In this document: positions 18,736-27,823 of the stretch, piece by piece
How the letters are laid out: every line of letters starts with the position of its first letter
Numbering within the stretch: position 1 is the stretch's first letter
Source of the DNA: Lysinibacillus telephonicus
GTDB lineage: Bacteria > Bacillota > Bacilli > Bacillales_A > Planococcaceae
Assembly: GCF_003966145.1 (NCBI RefSeq)
Contig: NZ_RXNR01000005.1
Location: forward strand, 42,775 to 106,774
Length of the DNA: 64,000 nucleotides
Direction: 5' to 3'
Made by a program: the position numbers and the translations under genes
The notes under the pieces: model-generated
The model's input: only the letters and a program-made list of their open reading frames with translations
Told to the model about the DNA's origin: nothing
Databases searched by the model: none

Positions 18736-18852
18736 TATAACAGTTTTCTAAATATTTTATACTTCTTATTCAAGTAAAAAAGGCTAAACTAATTTGAATT
18801 ATAGCAGTCAGACATTAACTTTAGCAATGTTGGAGTGAAAAAACACAAAAGT

Positions 18853-19731
18853 TCAAGAATCAGAAGTTTTGTTAGCTGGTGATAGAGCTTGACTATCGGC
18901 GTTAGCAACTTGATCATTAACGAATGTTTTAGATATTGCTTGTGCTAAAACAGCAATCGTACGATACACTTCATCCTCTGTATTATCAATCCCGCCAATT
19001 TCGATTAGCAATAGGTTTTTAGATAAATCTTGATTATAAACCCCATCTACTCCTGCGCCTTTCTTTTCAATTATTCCTCTCGATATATTTGGAATAATCT
19101 TATTTATAGACTGATTTAACGCATTGGCGTAGGAAAGATTAGACTTATAATTTGGATTTTCAGCACCTATGACAAACGCAATTTTTGCATACTTGACATC
19201 CTTATGCTTAATTGTACTTTTATCAGCACGTGTTGCATCACGATGTATATCTAAAATAAGGTCATAGCTATTTTCTTTTAATTCCTTACTTATATATGGT
19301 CTGACTGTATCGTATGCTGCTGACATCGTAACTCCTTTTTTCTGCATAACTGACATAACATCAACATCAAGTGTTTTTGCATTTAAACCATTTAGTCGAA
19401 AATAGTCTTCCATCACTTTAGACATTGTGAATAAATTAGCCTGATCATCATAGACCGCGATGGTGCCACTTTCACTTTCAGCGTAAGGCTTATAGGTTTC
19501 ATGAGAATGCGTGAAAACAAACAATACATCAAATGGATCCATTGTTGGTGAAATATCTGTCGCTTTCGGCTCTGTTTCTGTAATTTCTGTTGATGCATAG
19601 ACCATTTGCTTTTCTTCAGGTTTAGGGGGCTCATATTTTTCGTTGTTTGGAAAAGGCAATAGTCCGGTAATAATTGGCAACATGAAAAAGAAAAATAGAA
19701 AAACTGATAGAACTTGTATTTTTTTTAACAT
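18853..19731 (-). CDS. spoIIP: Stage II sporulation protein P (SpoIIP), peptidoglycan amidase/endopeptidase
   Basis: SpoIIP works with SpoIID and SpoIIM to degrade septal peptidoglycan during engulfment. ATG 19731 follows GGAGAGG. The 292-residue protein has an N-terminal membrane anchor (about 5-25, VLSVFLFFFFMLPIITGLL), a linker, and the catalytic domain with VFVFTHSHETYKPY, LILDIHRDATRADK and LLIEIGGIDNTEDEV, matching the zinc-ligand regions of the family. B. subtilis SpoIIP is about 400 residues; the shortfall is in the N-terminal linker, not in the catalytic part. It lies 48 bases after gpr, the usual forespore/mother-cell gene pair. Confidence 0.93.
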   Translation of the reverse strand: MLKKIQVLSVFLFFFFMLPIITGLLPFPNNEKYEPPKPEEKQMVYASTEITETEPKATDISPTMDPFDVLFVFTHSHETYKPYAESESGTIAVYDDQANLFTMSKVMEDYFRLNGLNAKTLDVDVMSVMQKKGVTMSAAYDTVRPYISKELKENSYDLILDIHRDATRADKSTIKHKDVKYAKIAFVIGAENPNYKSNLSYANALNQSINKIIPNISRGIIEKKGAGVDGVYNQDLSKNLLLIEIGGIDNTEDEVYRTIAVLAQAISKTFVNDQVANADSQALSPANKTSDS

Positions 19732-19779
19732 GACATCCTCTCCTTCCACTACCTTATGGAGAGAAGAGAAATTTTAGAA

Positions 19780-20808
19780 CTAGTGAACTTTATGATTCAT
19801 CCATTTAAACAAGCATTTACTTATGAGAATTGAATATTTTGTTATCCAAACATCTACTTCTTTTGGTGTAACAATCAATCTCTCAGGATGTGTTGCAAAC
19901 ACTTCCTCAAATAATTTGAGTCGATCATCAGTTGACCAAGTTGACCATTCACCAAAGATAGGTTTTATTAAATTTAAATCTACTCTTGAATTTGATTCCG
20001 GCGTCCATGAAGTAACAGAAAGTTTTCCTGACGGCTTGCCCTTTTCTTCTATCTTCGCAGCAATAGAACGGAATACATTATCGATTGCATCCGCAATAAT
20101 TACTGTTGCATCAACAACAGTCGGAACACCAATTGCTGTAACAGGAACACCTAATACTTCTTTTGAAACTTCAGTTCGCTGGTTACCAACCCCGGAGCCA
20201 GGATGTATCCCTGTATTAGTAATTTGTATCGTTTTACAAAGTCTAGAGCTTCCCCTTGTAGCTAAAGCATCGATGACTAAGACGAGCGATGGTTTAATTC
20301 TTTCAGTTAAGGCATGAACAAAGTCGCTCGTTTCGAACCCTGTTTGACCCGTAACACCTGGAGCATACATAATAAAATGATCGCTTGGATTTTCAGATTG
20401 CTCATTTTGCATTGAATCGATGGCAAAAGGCCCAATCGCATCTGGTGTAATCGTTTTATTTCCCAATCCTATTACAAGAACTTTACTATCTTTATTGATT
20501 TTTATATCTTTATGGATATCATCAAGATACTTAGTAAAGGATTTTTCTAGTTGCTCAAAACCGTTGTGGTCATCAATTGTTAATGTTGGAACAGAGAGTG
20601 TAATATATGTCCCTTCTTTTTTTCCAATTTGTTCCTGCCCTCTTTTATCAACAATAACCTTTGTGACTTTTACCCTGTTCTCCTTAAACTCATCAATCGA
20701 GACGCCGCTCGTATCATGTAGCGCTTCTTTTTGCTGCCTGGTCTGATGCTCTACTACTTCCTTCGATTCGTCGATTAAATCGGTTCTACTCCAATTCACT
20801 TCTATCAT
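19780..20808 (-). CDS. gpr: Germination protease GPR (degrades small acid-soluble spore proteins)
   Basis: GPR is made as a zymogen in the forespore and cleaves SASPs on germination. ATG 20808 (MIEVNWSRTDL) follows GAGGTGATAATT. The 342-residue protein has VLVIGLGNKTITPDAIGP, YAPGVTGQTGFETSDFV, LVIDALATRGSSRL and GIHPGSGVGNQR, all typical of peptidase A25. The conserved RTDL begins only seven residues from the start, so the N-terminal propeptide looks shorter than in B. subtilis or B. megaterium. It lies divergent from rpsT, as in Bacillus. Confidence 0.95.
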   Translation of the reverse strand: MIEVNWSRTDLIDESKEVVEHQTRQQKEALHDTSGVSIDEFKENRVKVTKVIVDKRGQEQIGKKEGTYITLSVPTLTIDDHNGFEQLEKSFTKYLDDIHKDIKINKDSKVLVIGLGNKTITPDAIGPFAIDSMQNEQSENPSDHFIMYAPGVTGQTGFETSDFVHALTERIKPSLVLVIDALATRGSSRLCKTIQITNTGIHPGSGVGNQRTEVSKEVLGVPVTAIGVPTVVDATVIIADAIDNVFRSIAAKIEEKGKPSGKLSVTSWTPESNSRVDLNLIKPIFGEWSTWSTDDRLKLFEEVFATHPERLIVTPKEVDVWITKYSILISKCLFKWMNHKVH

Positions 20809-20869
20809 AATTATCACCTCACTATTATGTTTGACAATCTGTCAAGTAAATATTCTTTGCATTTATGTA

Positions 20870-20898
20870 TTGCAATTATACTCATCGTTTGGTAGAAT
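20870..20898 (+). promoter_or_regulatory. Sigma-A promoter of rpsT
   Basis: TTGCAA (20870-20875), a 17-base spacer and TAGAAT (20893-20898) lie 74 bases before the rpsT start. Confidence 0.7.
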
Positions 20899-20971
20899 GA
20901 TTTTTGTTGTATTAACAAATGAAATAGTGAGAAGATAACTCATCTCGTACCTTATTTAGGAGGTGAAAGAT

Positions 20972-21223
20972 ATGCCAAACATTAAATCTGCAATTAAACG
21001 TGTAAAAGTAGCTGAAAAAGCAAACGTTGCTAACTCTCAAGCAAAATCTGCAATGCGTACTACTATTAAAAAAGCTGAACAAGCTTTAACTGCTGGTGCA
21101 GACAACGCACAGGAATTAGTTGTAGCAGCTAACAAAGCTCTTGATAAAGCAGCTTCTAAAGGTCTTATCCATAAAAACGCAGCTGCTCGTAAAAAATCAC
21201 GTCTAGCTAAAAAAGCTAACTAA
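20972..21223 (+). CDS. rpsT: 30S ribosomal protein S20
   Basis: The 83-residue basic protein starts [20 protein letters not shown] and ends KSRLAKKAN, a clear S20, which binds 16S rRNA in the body of the small subunit. ATG 20972 has AGGAGGTG eight bases upstream; a three-residue longer frame from 20963 uses an ATG inside the spacing and is rejected. It has its own promoter and a strong terminator, so it is monocistronic. It is divergent from gpr and convergent with holA, as in B. subtilis. Confidence 0.98.
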   Translation: MPNIKSAIKRVKVAEKANVANSQAKSAMRTTIKKAEQALTAGADNAQELVVAANKALDKAASKGLIHKNAAARKKSRLAKKAN

Positions 21224-21235
21224 TGAAACTGTAAA

Positions 21236-21270
21236 GATCAATTACCTTTATTGGTAATTGGTCTTTTTTC
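21236..21270 (+). terminator. rpsT terminator
   Basis: GATCAATTACC pairs with GGTAATTGGTC around a TTTATT loop, followed by TTTTTTC. Confidence 0.92.
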
Positions 21271-21333
21271 ATTAGCTAAGAATTATTTATTACGGGAAGC
21301 TACTCAGTATAATTTTAAATAGTATGAGTTTGA

Positions 21334-21423
21334 GTGAGCCGGCTGAGGGGCCAACACGATGTTGGCCGGAAGCGATGTCGGATGATCGACATTCTCGCTC
21401 ACAAGCGCTACGAGTTAGGCCCC
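21334..21423. repeat. Structured palindromic element between rpsT and holA
   Basis: Inside are two perfect hairpins: GGCCAACA-CGA-TGTTGGCC (21349-21367) and ATGTCG/CGACAT (21375-21392). Around them GTGAGC (21334)/GCTCAC (21397) and GGGGCC (21347)/GGCCCC (21418) interleave rather than nest, which allows a pseudoknot-like fold. The 400-bp gap has no gene; a weak convergent terminator hairpin lies at about 21531-21573. Confidence 0.55.
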
Positions 21424-21623
21424 CAACAGTTTTTGCTTCTGGGCAGCTTATAGTGGTAGGCTGCGCCTTCTTATCTTATTTAATCGTCTGAAACGTTTAA
21501 AAGAGGTAATGTTTTTAATTCAAACATAAGAAAAACGCCAAAATGCTGATTATTAGTCAACATTCTAGCGTTTGTACTTTGGGTTCTTTTTATTCTATGC
21601 TTTTTGAATAAGTAGCGTTCTTT

Positions 21624-22634
21624 TTATAATGCCTTCAATAAAAACATTTCTAAATAACGTTCTCTGTTTCCGCTGACGGATTTTAGCTGCAAATCAATTT
21701 CTGATAAATTTTTTAATGCTTTTAACAATCTTTCCTCACTTGGACGGTTTCGATTTTCAAGCATCAACTTCACTCGATATGGATGTATTTTCAACTGTTT
21801 TGAAATTTGATTTGGATGGTAGCCCTTTTTTTGTAAATAATAAACATTATTCATCGTCCGAATATTAGATGCGAGTAAGCCCACAAGCATGATTGGCTCT
21901 TCTTTTTGTCTAAGCAAATCATGATATATTTGAAGTGCTTCAGCATGATTATGGGACAAATAAGCATTCAACATTTTAAAAGCATCATGCTCCAATGTTT
22001 TTGCCACAAGTTCTTCTACTAAGGAAGAGCTTATTTGCGTGTCGTTTCCTAAATATAGAGATATTTTTTCGATTTCCATCTGCAATTGCATCATATTAGC
22101 TCCAACCATTTCAACAAGCTTGTCAATTGCATCATCTGAAATATTTTTGCCATATGTACTTACCTCATTGCGTATCCAAATAGCTAAATCATTTTCCTTT
22201 GGAGTTTCCGCTTGAAGCATTATACTACTTTCTTTCATGAGCTTTGTAATTTTTTTTCGCTCATCTAATTTTTCATACGGCGCAATAAAAATTGTTACAG
22301 AAAAGCTTGGAGGTTGAACCAACCAATTCTCTAATCTTTTTATATTATGATCAATCTTTTCTTTCCCTTTTTCTGCTGCCTTTAAAAAAGAAGCATTTTT
22401 TGCAATAATTAGTTTACGCTCAGAGAAAAATGGAAAGGTATCAGCCTCATCAATGACTAAATCAACCGGGGATTCATCTAAATCAAAGCTCATTGTTTCC
22501 ACTTCTTCTGTTGAGCTCAATGATATTTTTAAACGTTTTATCGTTTCATCAACAAAATACGACTCTTCCCCGAAAATGCAATAGACAGGAGCGATTTGCC
22601 CATTTTTAATATCGTTCCAAACCTTTGTAAACAT
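21624..22634 (-). CDS. holA: DNA polymerase III subunit delta (HolA)
   Basis: HolA opens the sliding clamp in the clamp-loader complex. I choose ATG 22634 (MFTKVWNDIKNGQIAPV), preceded by AAGGGAGCTGA; a longer frame extends 27 residues upstream but looks non-coding. The 336-residue protein has the family start IAPVYCIFGEESYFVDETI, the divergent P-loop region, the domain with LVEMVGANMMQLQMEIEKI and the C-terminal collar domain with LKIHPYRVKLMLENRN. Length agrees with Bacillus HolA (YqeN). It lies opposite yqzM and comEC as in B. subtilis. Confidence 0.94.
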   Translation of the reverse strand: MFTKVWNDIKNGQIAPVYCIFGEESYFVDETIKRLKISLSSTEEVETMSFDLDESPVDLVIDEADTFPFFSERKLIIAKNASFLKAAEKGKEKIDHNIKRLENWLVQPPSFSVTIFIAPYEKLDERKKITKLMKESSIMLQAETPKENDLAIWIRNEVSTYGKNISDDAIDKLVEMVGANMMQLQMEIEKISLYLGNDTQISSSLVEELVAKTLEHDAFKMLNAYLSHNHAEALQIYHDLLRQKEEPIMLVGLLASNIRTMNNVYYLQKKGYHPNQISKQLKIHPYRVKLMLENRNRPSEERLLKALKNLSEIDLQLKSVSGNRERYLEMFLLKAL

Positions 22635-22799
22635 TTCGTCAGCTCCCTTACAACATTTCGTATATAAGTATACACGTTTTAATGCAACTGTGTATAAATA
22701 GTGACAATAAATCAAAGATTAGATAATAGAATTTGGTTGATTCTATATAGATTTTTGCTATATATTGACTTATAATTATTCTGAGTAGGAGGGATAGGT

Positions 22800-22964
22800 A
22801 TGTCATCACATAATGAAAACGTTGTAACACATAACCCATTCGAAGGCAAAAATGGCGCTTCAATGCGAAACCAAGCTATTGACGCTGGTGTAGGATTTGG
22901 TGTTTCATTCGTATTCTTCGCACTTATTTTCATTATCGCAACAATTATTGATGCAGTTGCATAA
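22800..22964 (+). CDS. yqzM: YqzM-family small membrane protein
   Basis: This 54-residue protein, MSSHNENVVTHNPFEG followed by a polar stretch and a C-terminal transmembrane helix (about 32-53, FGVSFVFFALIFIIATI), matches the YqzM family. ATG 22800 has AGGAGGGATAGG upstream. In B. subtilis yqzM lies in exactly this place, between comEC and holA on the opposite strand, which supports the call. Function is unknown to me. A bidirectional terminator shared with comEC follows. Confidence 0.88.
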   Translation: MSSHNENVVTHNPFEGKNGASMRNQAIDAGVGFGVSFVFFALIFIIATIIDAVA

Positions 22965-22980
22965 TTTGTAATTGCATGAA

Positions 22981-23023
22981 AAAGGGGGAAGTCTCAAAGT
23001 TGTTGGGACTGTCCCCTTTTTTT
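22981..23023. terminator. Bidirectional terminator between yqzM and comEC
   Basis: AAAGGGG with inner AGTC pairs with GACT and CCCCTTT, followed by TTTTTTT on the plus strand and A-rich sequence on the other side. Confidence 0.85.
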
Positions 23024-23032
23024 AGCACATAT

Positions 23033-25327
23033 TTAGTTGGAGGTAGTAACCTCTAACTTATCGCCTTTCACTTTTACTTCTATCGTTCCTACCTTACCAG
23101 TTGTAAATGTCCGCAACCCTAATGATTGAAATCTTGAAACGACTTCCTCATGCGGATGTCCATAACGATTGTTTTCTCCTGCACTAAAAATCGTTAAAAC
23201 TGGTTTCATCTGATTTACAAATTGTTCACTGCTTGATGTTTTACTGCCGTGATGGCCTGCTTTTAATAGGTCGATATTTGTTAAGGATGGATATTTTCTC
23301 AAGATTTCTTCTTCCCCTTCATGTTCCACATCCCCCATAAAAAGCGCCTTAAACTCACCCATTGCAACATAAAGAACTAGGGAGTCATTATTCCCTTCAT
23401 ATTGTGTATCTACTGGCCACAAATACTGAAATGAAATACCTGCTTCAGCCCATGCGTTATTAGCAATTTGCTCTTGAATCGAAATATTTTTCTTTAAGGC
23501 GTCATGTACTAAATCGTTCATCACTTCTTTATAATAAGAGTTTGGAGATAGGTGTATCTCTTCAACATTTATTTCTTGTAAAATTTCTTCAGCACCCTCC
23601 ACGTGGTCTGCATCTGCATGAGTTAAGATGAGTTTATCTATTTTTTGAATCCCTTTTCCTTTTAAAAATGGTACGACAATATCTCTCCCAATTTCATAAG
23701 GACTGTCACTTTGCTTCCACTTCTCCTGCTCAAAGCGTAAAAGGCCTCCAGTATCAATCATATAAACTGCTTTTCTGTATGGCAATTCAATGACAATGCA
23801 GTCTCCTTGTCCTACGTTTATAAATGAAATAATTAATTCTTCATGAACTTTTGTACTAAAATGTAAAATACACATCGGGATAAGTAATACCGATAATATT
23901 TTAACTAATTTTGCACGTATATCTAAATAGTAAAATGTTGCAAATACACTACCATATGCAATTAGCATACTGACAATAGAAGGTTTTCCCGGATTCCACA
24001 TTTGATAGGGGATATCCTGGAGCAAATTAATACATTTTGTTAGCAAGGTACGAATTGGTTCATAACAGCTAAACATGAATTCTGGCAATGCACCTGGAAA
24101 AAAAGATACAACAAGTAAAATAATATTAATTGGCAATATAACGAAGGAAAAAAGTGGAACAAAAAATATGTTAACGACTAAAGAAGATATACTAAGTTCA
24201 AAAAAATGCAACAGCAATAGAGGATAAACAAGCAATTGACAAACAAAGGTGATAAAAAAGGATTGAACAATCCATGAAGAATAGTATCGAATAAGTCGAC
24301 TTGAATAAATTAAAGCTGCTGTAGCGAGATACGACAACTGAAACCCAATTTGATAAACCGACCACGGTTCTATAATAATAAATAAAATAAAGCTTATTGC
24401 AAGTGCGTCATCAACTGGCAATCGCCATTTTATTCTGCTCAGAATGGTTAACTCAACCACTGATACCGCACGCCATACAGACGGTGCCCCACCTACTAAT
24501 ATCGCATATATCGGCAGCACTACGATTAGTACTAGCATCGCAAACTCACGCCTAATTTTTAAACGCAATAGTCCCTGGAAAAATAGTAAAGATACTATAG
24601 CTATGTGCAACCCCGAAATTGCGAAAAGGTGTGTAATGCCAAGTTTTTGGTACGCTCTAGTCGTATCATCATCCACATTTTCTCCTAAACCAATGAGCAA
24701 TGCTTGAGCTTCACCAACTAGAGATTCGGGAAATGTTTCTTCAATATGCTTTTTTAATTTGAAACGCTGCAATCCTATTCTTTGAGGGATAGATTCCTTC
24801 GTTTGAATATAAGACCAATTAGAAACTTCCAATATTCCAATGGAGCCCTTACTTTTTAAATATTGTTCCATACTAAACGCATAAGAATGTGCAGGCTTTG
24901 ACGGTTCTTTAATAGTACCATGGACAATATATTGCTTGCCAATTAGTGGACTTTCTTCAAAGACAATCTTCTCTGTTTCAGAGGCTAATTGATAGGCTAC
25001 ATAAACTTTTTTGCCACTTTCATCTACCATAAATCCCCGCAGCATATCCCCATTAATTTTATACTCGCCTGTCCATGTTAAAGTTGCAGGAAGGTTTAAT
25101 GTATAATCCACTTTATTGATTTGGAAGGAAAAATAATAATATGAAATGAAACATAGAAGCATTATACCTACTAGGTGTCTAAATGTAATTTTTTTATAAA
25201 TACAAAACAATAAAAGTAAAGCAAGCAATAATAAAAGCCTTGCCGATTCTGTTGCTGCAAGTGAAGCAACGAGAACCGACAAGGCATAAAAAATACATTT
25301 ATGCTTGAACAAGATCAAATAATTCAT
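23033..25327 (-). CDS. comEC: DNA internalisation channel protein ComEC/Rec2
   Basis: The 764-residue protein has N-terminal membrane helices, a soluble OB-like part (DESGKKVYVAYQL), the Competence domain with many helices (LFAISGLHIAIVSLLFFQG is the family signature) and a C-terminal metallo-beta-lactamase-like domain with INVGQGDCIVIELP, LTHADADHVEGAEEIL, LLKAGHHGSKTS. It forms the channel for single-stranded DNA in transformation, and the last domain may degrade the other strand. It overlaps comEB by 29 bases. The first ATG lies close to AAGAAGG, so TTG codons slightly downstream are possible starts. Confidence 0.96.
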   Translation of the reverse strand: MNYLILFKHKCIFYALSVLVASLAATESARLLLLLALLLLFCIYKKITFRHLVGIMLLCFISYYYFSFQINKVDYTLNLPATLTWTGEYKINGDMLRGFMVDESGKKVYVAYQLASETEKIVFEESPLIGKQYIVHGTIKEPSKPAHSYAFSMEQYLKSKGSIGILEVSNWSYIQTKESIPQRIGLQRFKLKKHIEETFPESLVGEAQALLIGLGENVDDDTTRAYQKLGITHLFAISGLHIAIVSLLFFQGLLRLKIRREFAMLVLIVVLPIYAILVGGAPSVWRAVSVVELTILSRIKWRLPVDDALAISFILFIIIEPWSVYQIGFQLSYLATAALIYSSRLIRYYSSWIVQSFFITFVCQLLVYPLLLLHFFELSISSLVVNIFFVPLFSFVILPINIILLVVSFFPGALPEFMFSCYEPIRTLLTKCINLLQDIPYQMWNPGKPSIVSMLIAYGSVFATFYYLDIRAKLVKILSVLLIPMCILHFSTKVHEELIISFINVGQGDCIVIELPYRKAVYMIDTGGLLRFEQEKWKQSDSPYEIGRDIVVPFLKGKGIQKIDKLILTHADADHVEGAEEILQEINVEEIHLSPNSYYKEVMNDLVHDALKKNISIQEQIANNAWAEAGISFQYLWPVDTQYEGNNDSLVLYVAMGEFKALFMGDVEHEGEEEILRKYPSLTNIDLLKAGHHGSKTSSSEQFVNQMKPVLTIFSAGENNRYGHPHEEVVSRFQSLGLRTFTTGKVGTIEVKVKGDKLEVTTSN

Positions 25328-25871
25328 TCACCTTCTTTTCAAAAGGCTTCAATTCTTCTTCTGAAGCACCGAGATTTCGAAGTTTATGCAGCATATCAAA
25401 AGCTAACTGCAGCTTTTCATCTTTCAAAAAGTCAATTTTCGCTTCGTCAAATGGAATGTGTACAACTTCAACATTTGCCTTTTTAAACAATTCCAACGCA
25501 TACGGGTTGTTTTTATAATCTGTAGCATAATAAACGTTTTTAATGCCTGCCTGAATAATTGTTTTCGAGCAAGGCAAACAAGGAAAATGTGTAACATATA
25601 AATCTGCACCGTTTGCTGATGTACCATATTTTGCGCATTGTAGTAATGCATTCGTTTCAGCATGAATCGTCCGTATACAATGGTTATCAACAACGTAGCA
25701 GCCTTTTTCAATACAATGTTCATCTCCTGAAATTGAACCATTGTAGCCCCCTGCAATAATTCTTTTATCTCGAACAATCGTTGCGCCTACAGCAAGTCTT
25801 GTACATGTACTTCTAAGTGCCAATAAATGGCTTTGCGCCATAAAAAATTGGTCCCAAGTGATTCGCTCCAT
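25299..25871 (-). CDS. comEB: ComEB, dCMP deaminase-family protein
   Basis: This 190-residue zinc deaminase has the HAETNALLQCA and PCLPCSKTI zinc motifs and begins MERITWDQFFMAQSHLLALR. dCMP deaminases convert dCMP to dUMP for dTTP synthesis; B. subtilis ComEB lies in the comE operon but is reported as dispensable for transformation. The C-terminal 40 residues (GASEEELKPFEKKVNELF) extend past the deaminase core, as in other Bacillales ComEB. GGAGGGAATCAT precedes ATG 25871. It lies between comEA and comEC and overlaps comEC. Confidence 0.95.
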   Translation of the reverse strand: MERITWDQFFMAQSHLLALRSTCTRLAVGATIVRDKRIIAGGYNGSISGDEHCIEKGCYVVDNHCIRTIHAETNALLQCAKYGTSANGADLYVTHFPCLPCSKTIIQAGIKNVYYATDYKNNPYALELFKKANVEVVHIPFDEAKIDFLKDEKLQLAFDMLHKLRNLGASEEELKPFEKKVNELFDLVQA

Positions 25872-25948
25872 ATGATTCCCTCCAAACTAGATTACTATTA
25901 GTTTAGATGTAAATACTAGTAGTTGCAATGCAGGAAATAGAAAAGTAT

Positions 25949-26581
25949 TTATTTTACATCTATTAAGTCTTTTAATTTATCATAGGTTTTGTCTCCTATT
26001 CCAGATACATTTTTTAAATCTTCAATCGATTTAAAAGATCCAACATCCTCTCTATATGCAATAATAGCTTGCGCCTTTGAAGGTCCAATGCCTGGTAAAG
26101 TTGTTAATGCAGTTTCATCCGCTGAATTAATATTTACCTTACTTGCAGAACTAGAATTGTCGGAAGGCATATTAACGACCTGTGTAGGATCCATTTCCAA
26201 GGTGCCTACTTCCTCACCCTTCTTAGGGATATAAATTACCATTTCATCCTGAAGCCTTTGGGCATGGTTTACCAACTTCGATTCAGCCCCTTCTGTATAG
26301 CCTCCAGCCTTTTTTATGGCATCAATTACTCGTTCTTCAGTAGTAAGCTCATAGACGCCTGGAAAGTTCACAGCACCCTTCACATCGACTATTACTTTAT
26401 TAACAACAAGCTGTTCCTGCTGTTCATCCTCGCTATTTAATTGTTCTGTTTGCTCTTGTGGAATAGTAGTAATAACCTCTAATTGTTGTTCATTAGAGTC
26501 AGTTTTTTGAAGGAAAAAATAAAGAAGAATAACAGAGACAATGCCGGGGAGAGCAATTGCCTTACCATACTTTTTAATCAC
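25949..26581 (-). CDS. comEA: Competence DNA receptor ComEA
   Basis: ComEA binds double-stranded DNA at the outer membrane face and hands it to ComEC. The 210-residue protein has an N-terminal anchor (about 8-24, IALPGIVSVILLYFFLQ), an acidic linker, an SLBB-like domain (VIVDVKGAVNFPGVYEL), a second linker, and a C-terminal double helix-hairpin-helix (VNINSADETALTTLPGIGPS, then NVSGIGDKTYDKLKDLI). The order comEA-comEB-comEC matches B. subtilis, where it is part of the ComK regulon. I did not find a certain ComK box in the 111-bp gap upstream. Confidence 0.96.
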   Translation of the reverse strand: MIKKYGKAIALPGIVSVILLYFFLQKTDSNEQQLEVITTIPQEQTEQLNSEDEQQEQLVVNKVIVDVKGAVNFPGVYELTTEERVIDAIKKAGGYTEGAESKLVNHAQRLQDEMVIYIPKKGEEVGTLEMDPTQVVNMPSDNSSSASKVNINSADETALTTLPGIGPSKAQAIIAYREDVGSFKSIEDLKNVSGIGDKTYDKLKDLIDVK

Positions 26582-26692
26582 TTGCTGAAAAATGAAAAAA
26601 CACCTCTTCTCAGAAAGTAAATCATATGGAGTATAATAATAATATACATAATTTACCTTCTGTTGAAAAGATGCTTTTTTATTTAACTATAT

Positions 26693-27436
26693 TTACTTTA
26701 CTGCACGAATAAAAATTCTTTCACTTTCATTTGTAGGACTTTGCTCCATCCAGTCAGCAGTCACTACTATTTTTGAAAAGCCTATTTCAGTTAACCAATT
26801 TACATATGTGTCAATTGAAAAGGAGCGTTGAAGGTGTTCTTCATCAAATCGTTCAAACAATCCCGTTTTTTCATCCTTAACAAAAAACGTCATCTGATGG
26901 TAAACAGAATGTTCAAATTCTCCTTGTTCTGTATACCAGATGTAGGTGATTTCTCCATCATCATACGTAAAAGGACTTTCCATAAATATAACATCCATTT
27001 TAAAGAGAGAATGAACATCAAAAAATAATTGTCCGCCATCTCGCAAGCTGTTGTAAATTCGTTTTAATGTTTCAACAACCATTTGACTATCGGGTAAATA
27101 ATTAATTGAATCAATCGGAATCGTCACAACGTCTAAATCCGAAAATCCTTCTAATTCATCCATAGACATTGCATAAAGCGGCAAGGTTACATTCGCAGCC
27201 TGCAAACGCTCATTGGCAACAGCCAGCATATCTTCAGATAAATCTATGCCACTTACGCTGTAGCCTTGTTGATGAAACATTAAAGAAAGTGTACCCGTCC
27301 CACAACCTACATCTAATAAATTTGGATATCGCTCACTAGGAGCATGGGATTTAACCCAATTAACATATTGGTCATAGGGTACATCTTGCATTAATTCATC
27401 ATAAACAGCCGCAAATCGTTCATAACTACTCGTCAT
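26693..27436 (-). CDS. yqeM: Class I SAM-dependent methyltransferase YqeM
   Basis: The 247-residue protein begins MTSSYERFAAVYDELMQDVP and has LLDVGCGTGTLSLMF (SAM-binding motif I), VSGIDLSEDMLAVANERL (motif II) and VVTIPIDSINYL. Its substrate is unknown. I choose ATG 27436 because it overlaps the rsfS stop codon by four bases (ATGA); the longer frame starts inside rsfS. The gene is the last of the aroE-yhbY-nadD-yqeK-rsfS-yqeM run, exactly as in B. subtilis. Length and motifs are normal. Confidence 0.93.
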   Translation of the reverse strand: MTSSYERFAAVYDELMQDVPYDQYVNWVKSHAPSERYPNLLDVGCGTGTLSLMFHQQGYSVSGIDLSEDMLAVANERLQAANVTLPLYAMSMDELEGFSDLDVVTIPIDSINYLPDSQMVVETLKRIYNSLRDGGQLFFDVHSLFKMDVIFMESPFTYDDGEITYIWYTEQGEFEHSVYHQMTFFVKDEKTGLFERFDEEHLQRSFSIDTYVNWLTEIGFSKIVVTADWMEQSPTNESERIFIRAVK

Positions 27437-27780
27437 TCTACTGTTGGAATATCTAATTGAGGAGCATCTCCCCATAGACGTTCTAGATTATAAAATGCGC
27501 GTTCGTCTTTATGGAAAATATGGACAACGACATCACCTAAGTCAACTAAAATCCAACGTGCAGAGTCAAATCCCTCAATACGTTTTATTTCAAAACCATT
27601 TTCTTGGGCTTTTTCTTGAACTTCTCGTGCAATTGCTTGTGCTTGACGGTCTGAATTACCGTGGCAAATGATAAAATAATCTGCTAATAAAGAAATATTT
27701 TGCATATTTAATACAACAATATCCTCTGCACGCTTATCATCTAAAGCTTTATAGGCAATCTGTAATAAATTTTCTGTCAT
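27433..27780 (-). CDS. rsfS: Ribosomal silencing factor RsfS
   Basis: RsfS binds ribosomal protein L14 and blocks 30S-50S joining when nutrients run out. The 115-residue protein includes DIVVLNMQNISLLADYFIIC, GFDSARWILVDLGDVVVHIF and ERAFYNLERLWGDAP, which are family-wide. It starts at ATG 27780, 43 bases after yqeK, and overlaps yqeM by four bases, so translation of the two is coupled. Length is as expected. It belongs to the conserved nadD-yqeK-rsfS operon. Confidence 0.97.
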   Translation of the reverse strand: MTENLLQIAYKALDDKRAEDIVVLNMQNISLLADYFIICHGNSDRQAQAIAREVQEKAQENGFEIKRIEGFDSARWILVDLGDVVVHIFHKDERAFYNLERLWGDAPQLDIPTVE

Positions 27781-27823
27781 TCTTCACTGTTCCTCTCTTT
27801 TTTTCAATCCACAAATTTTCGTG

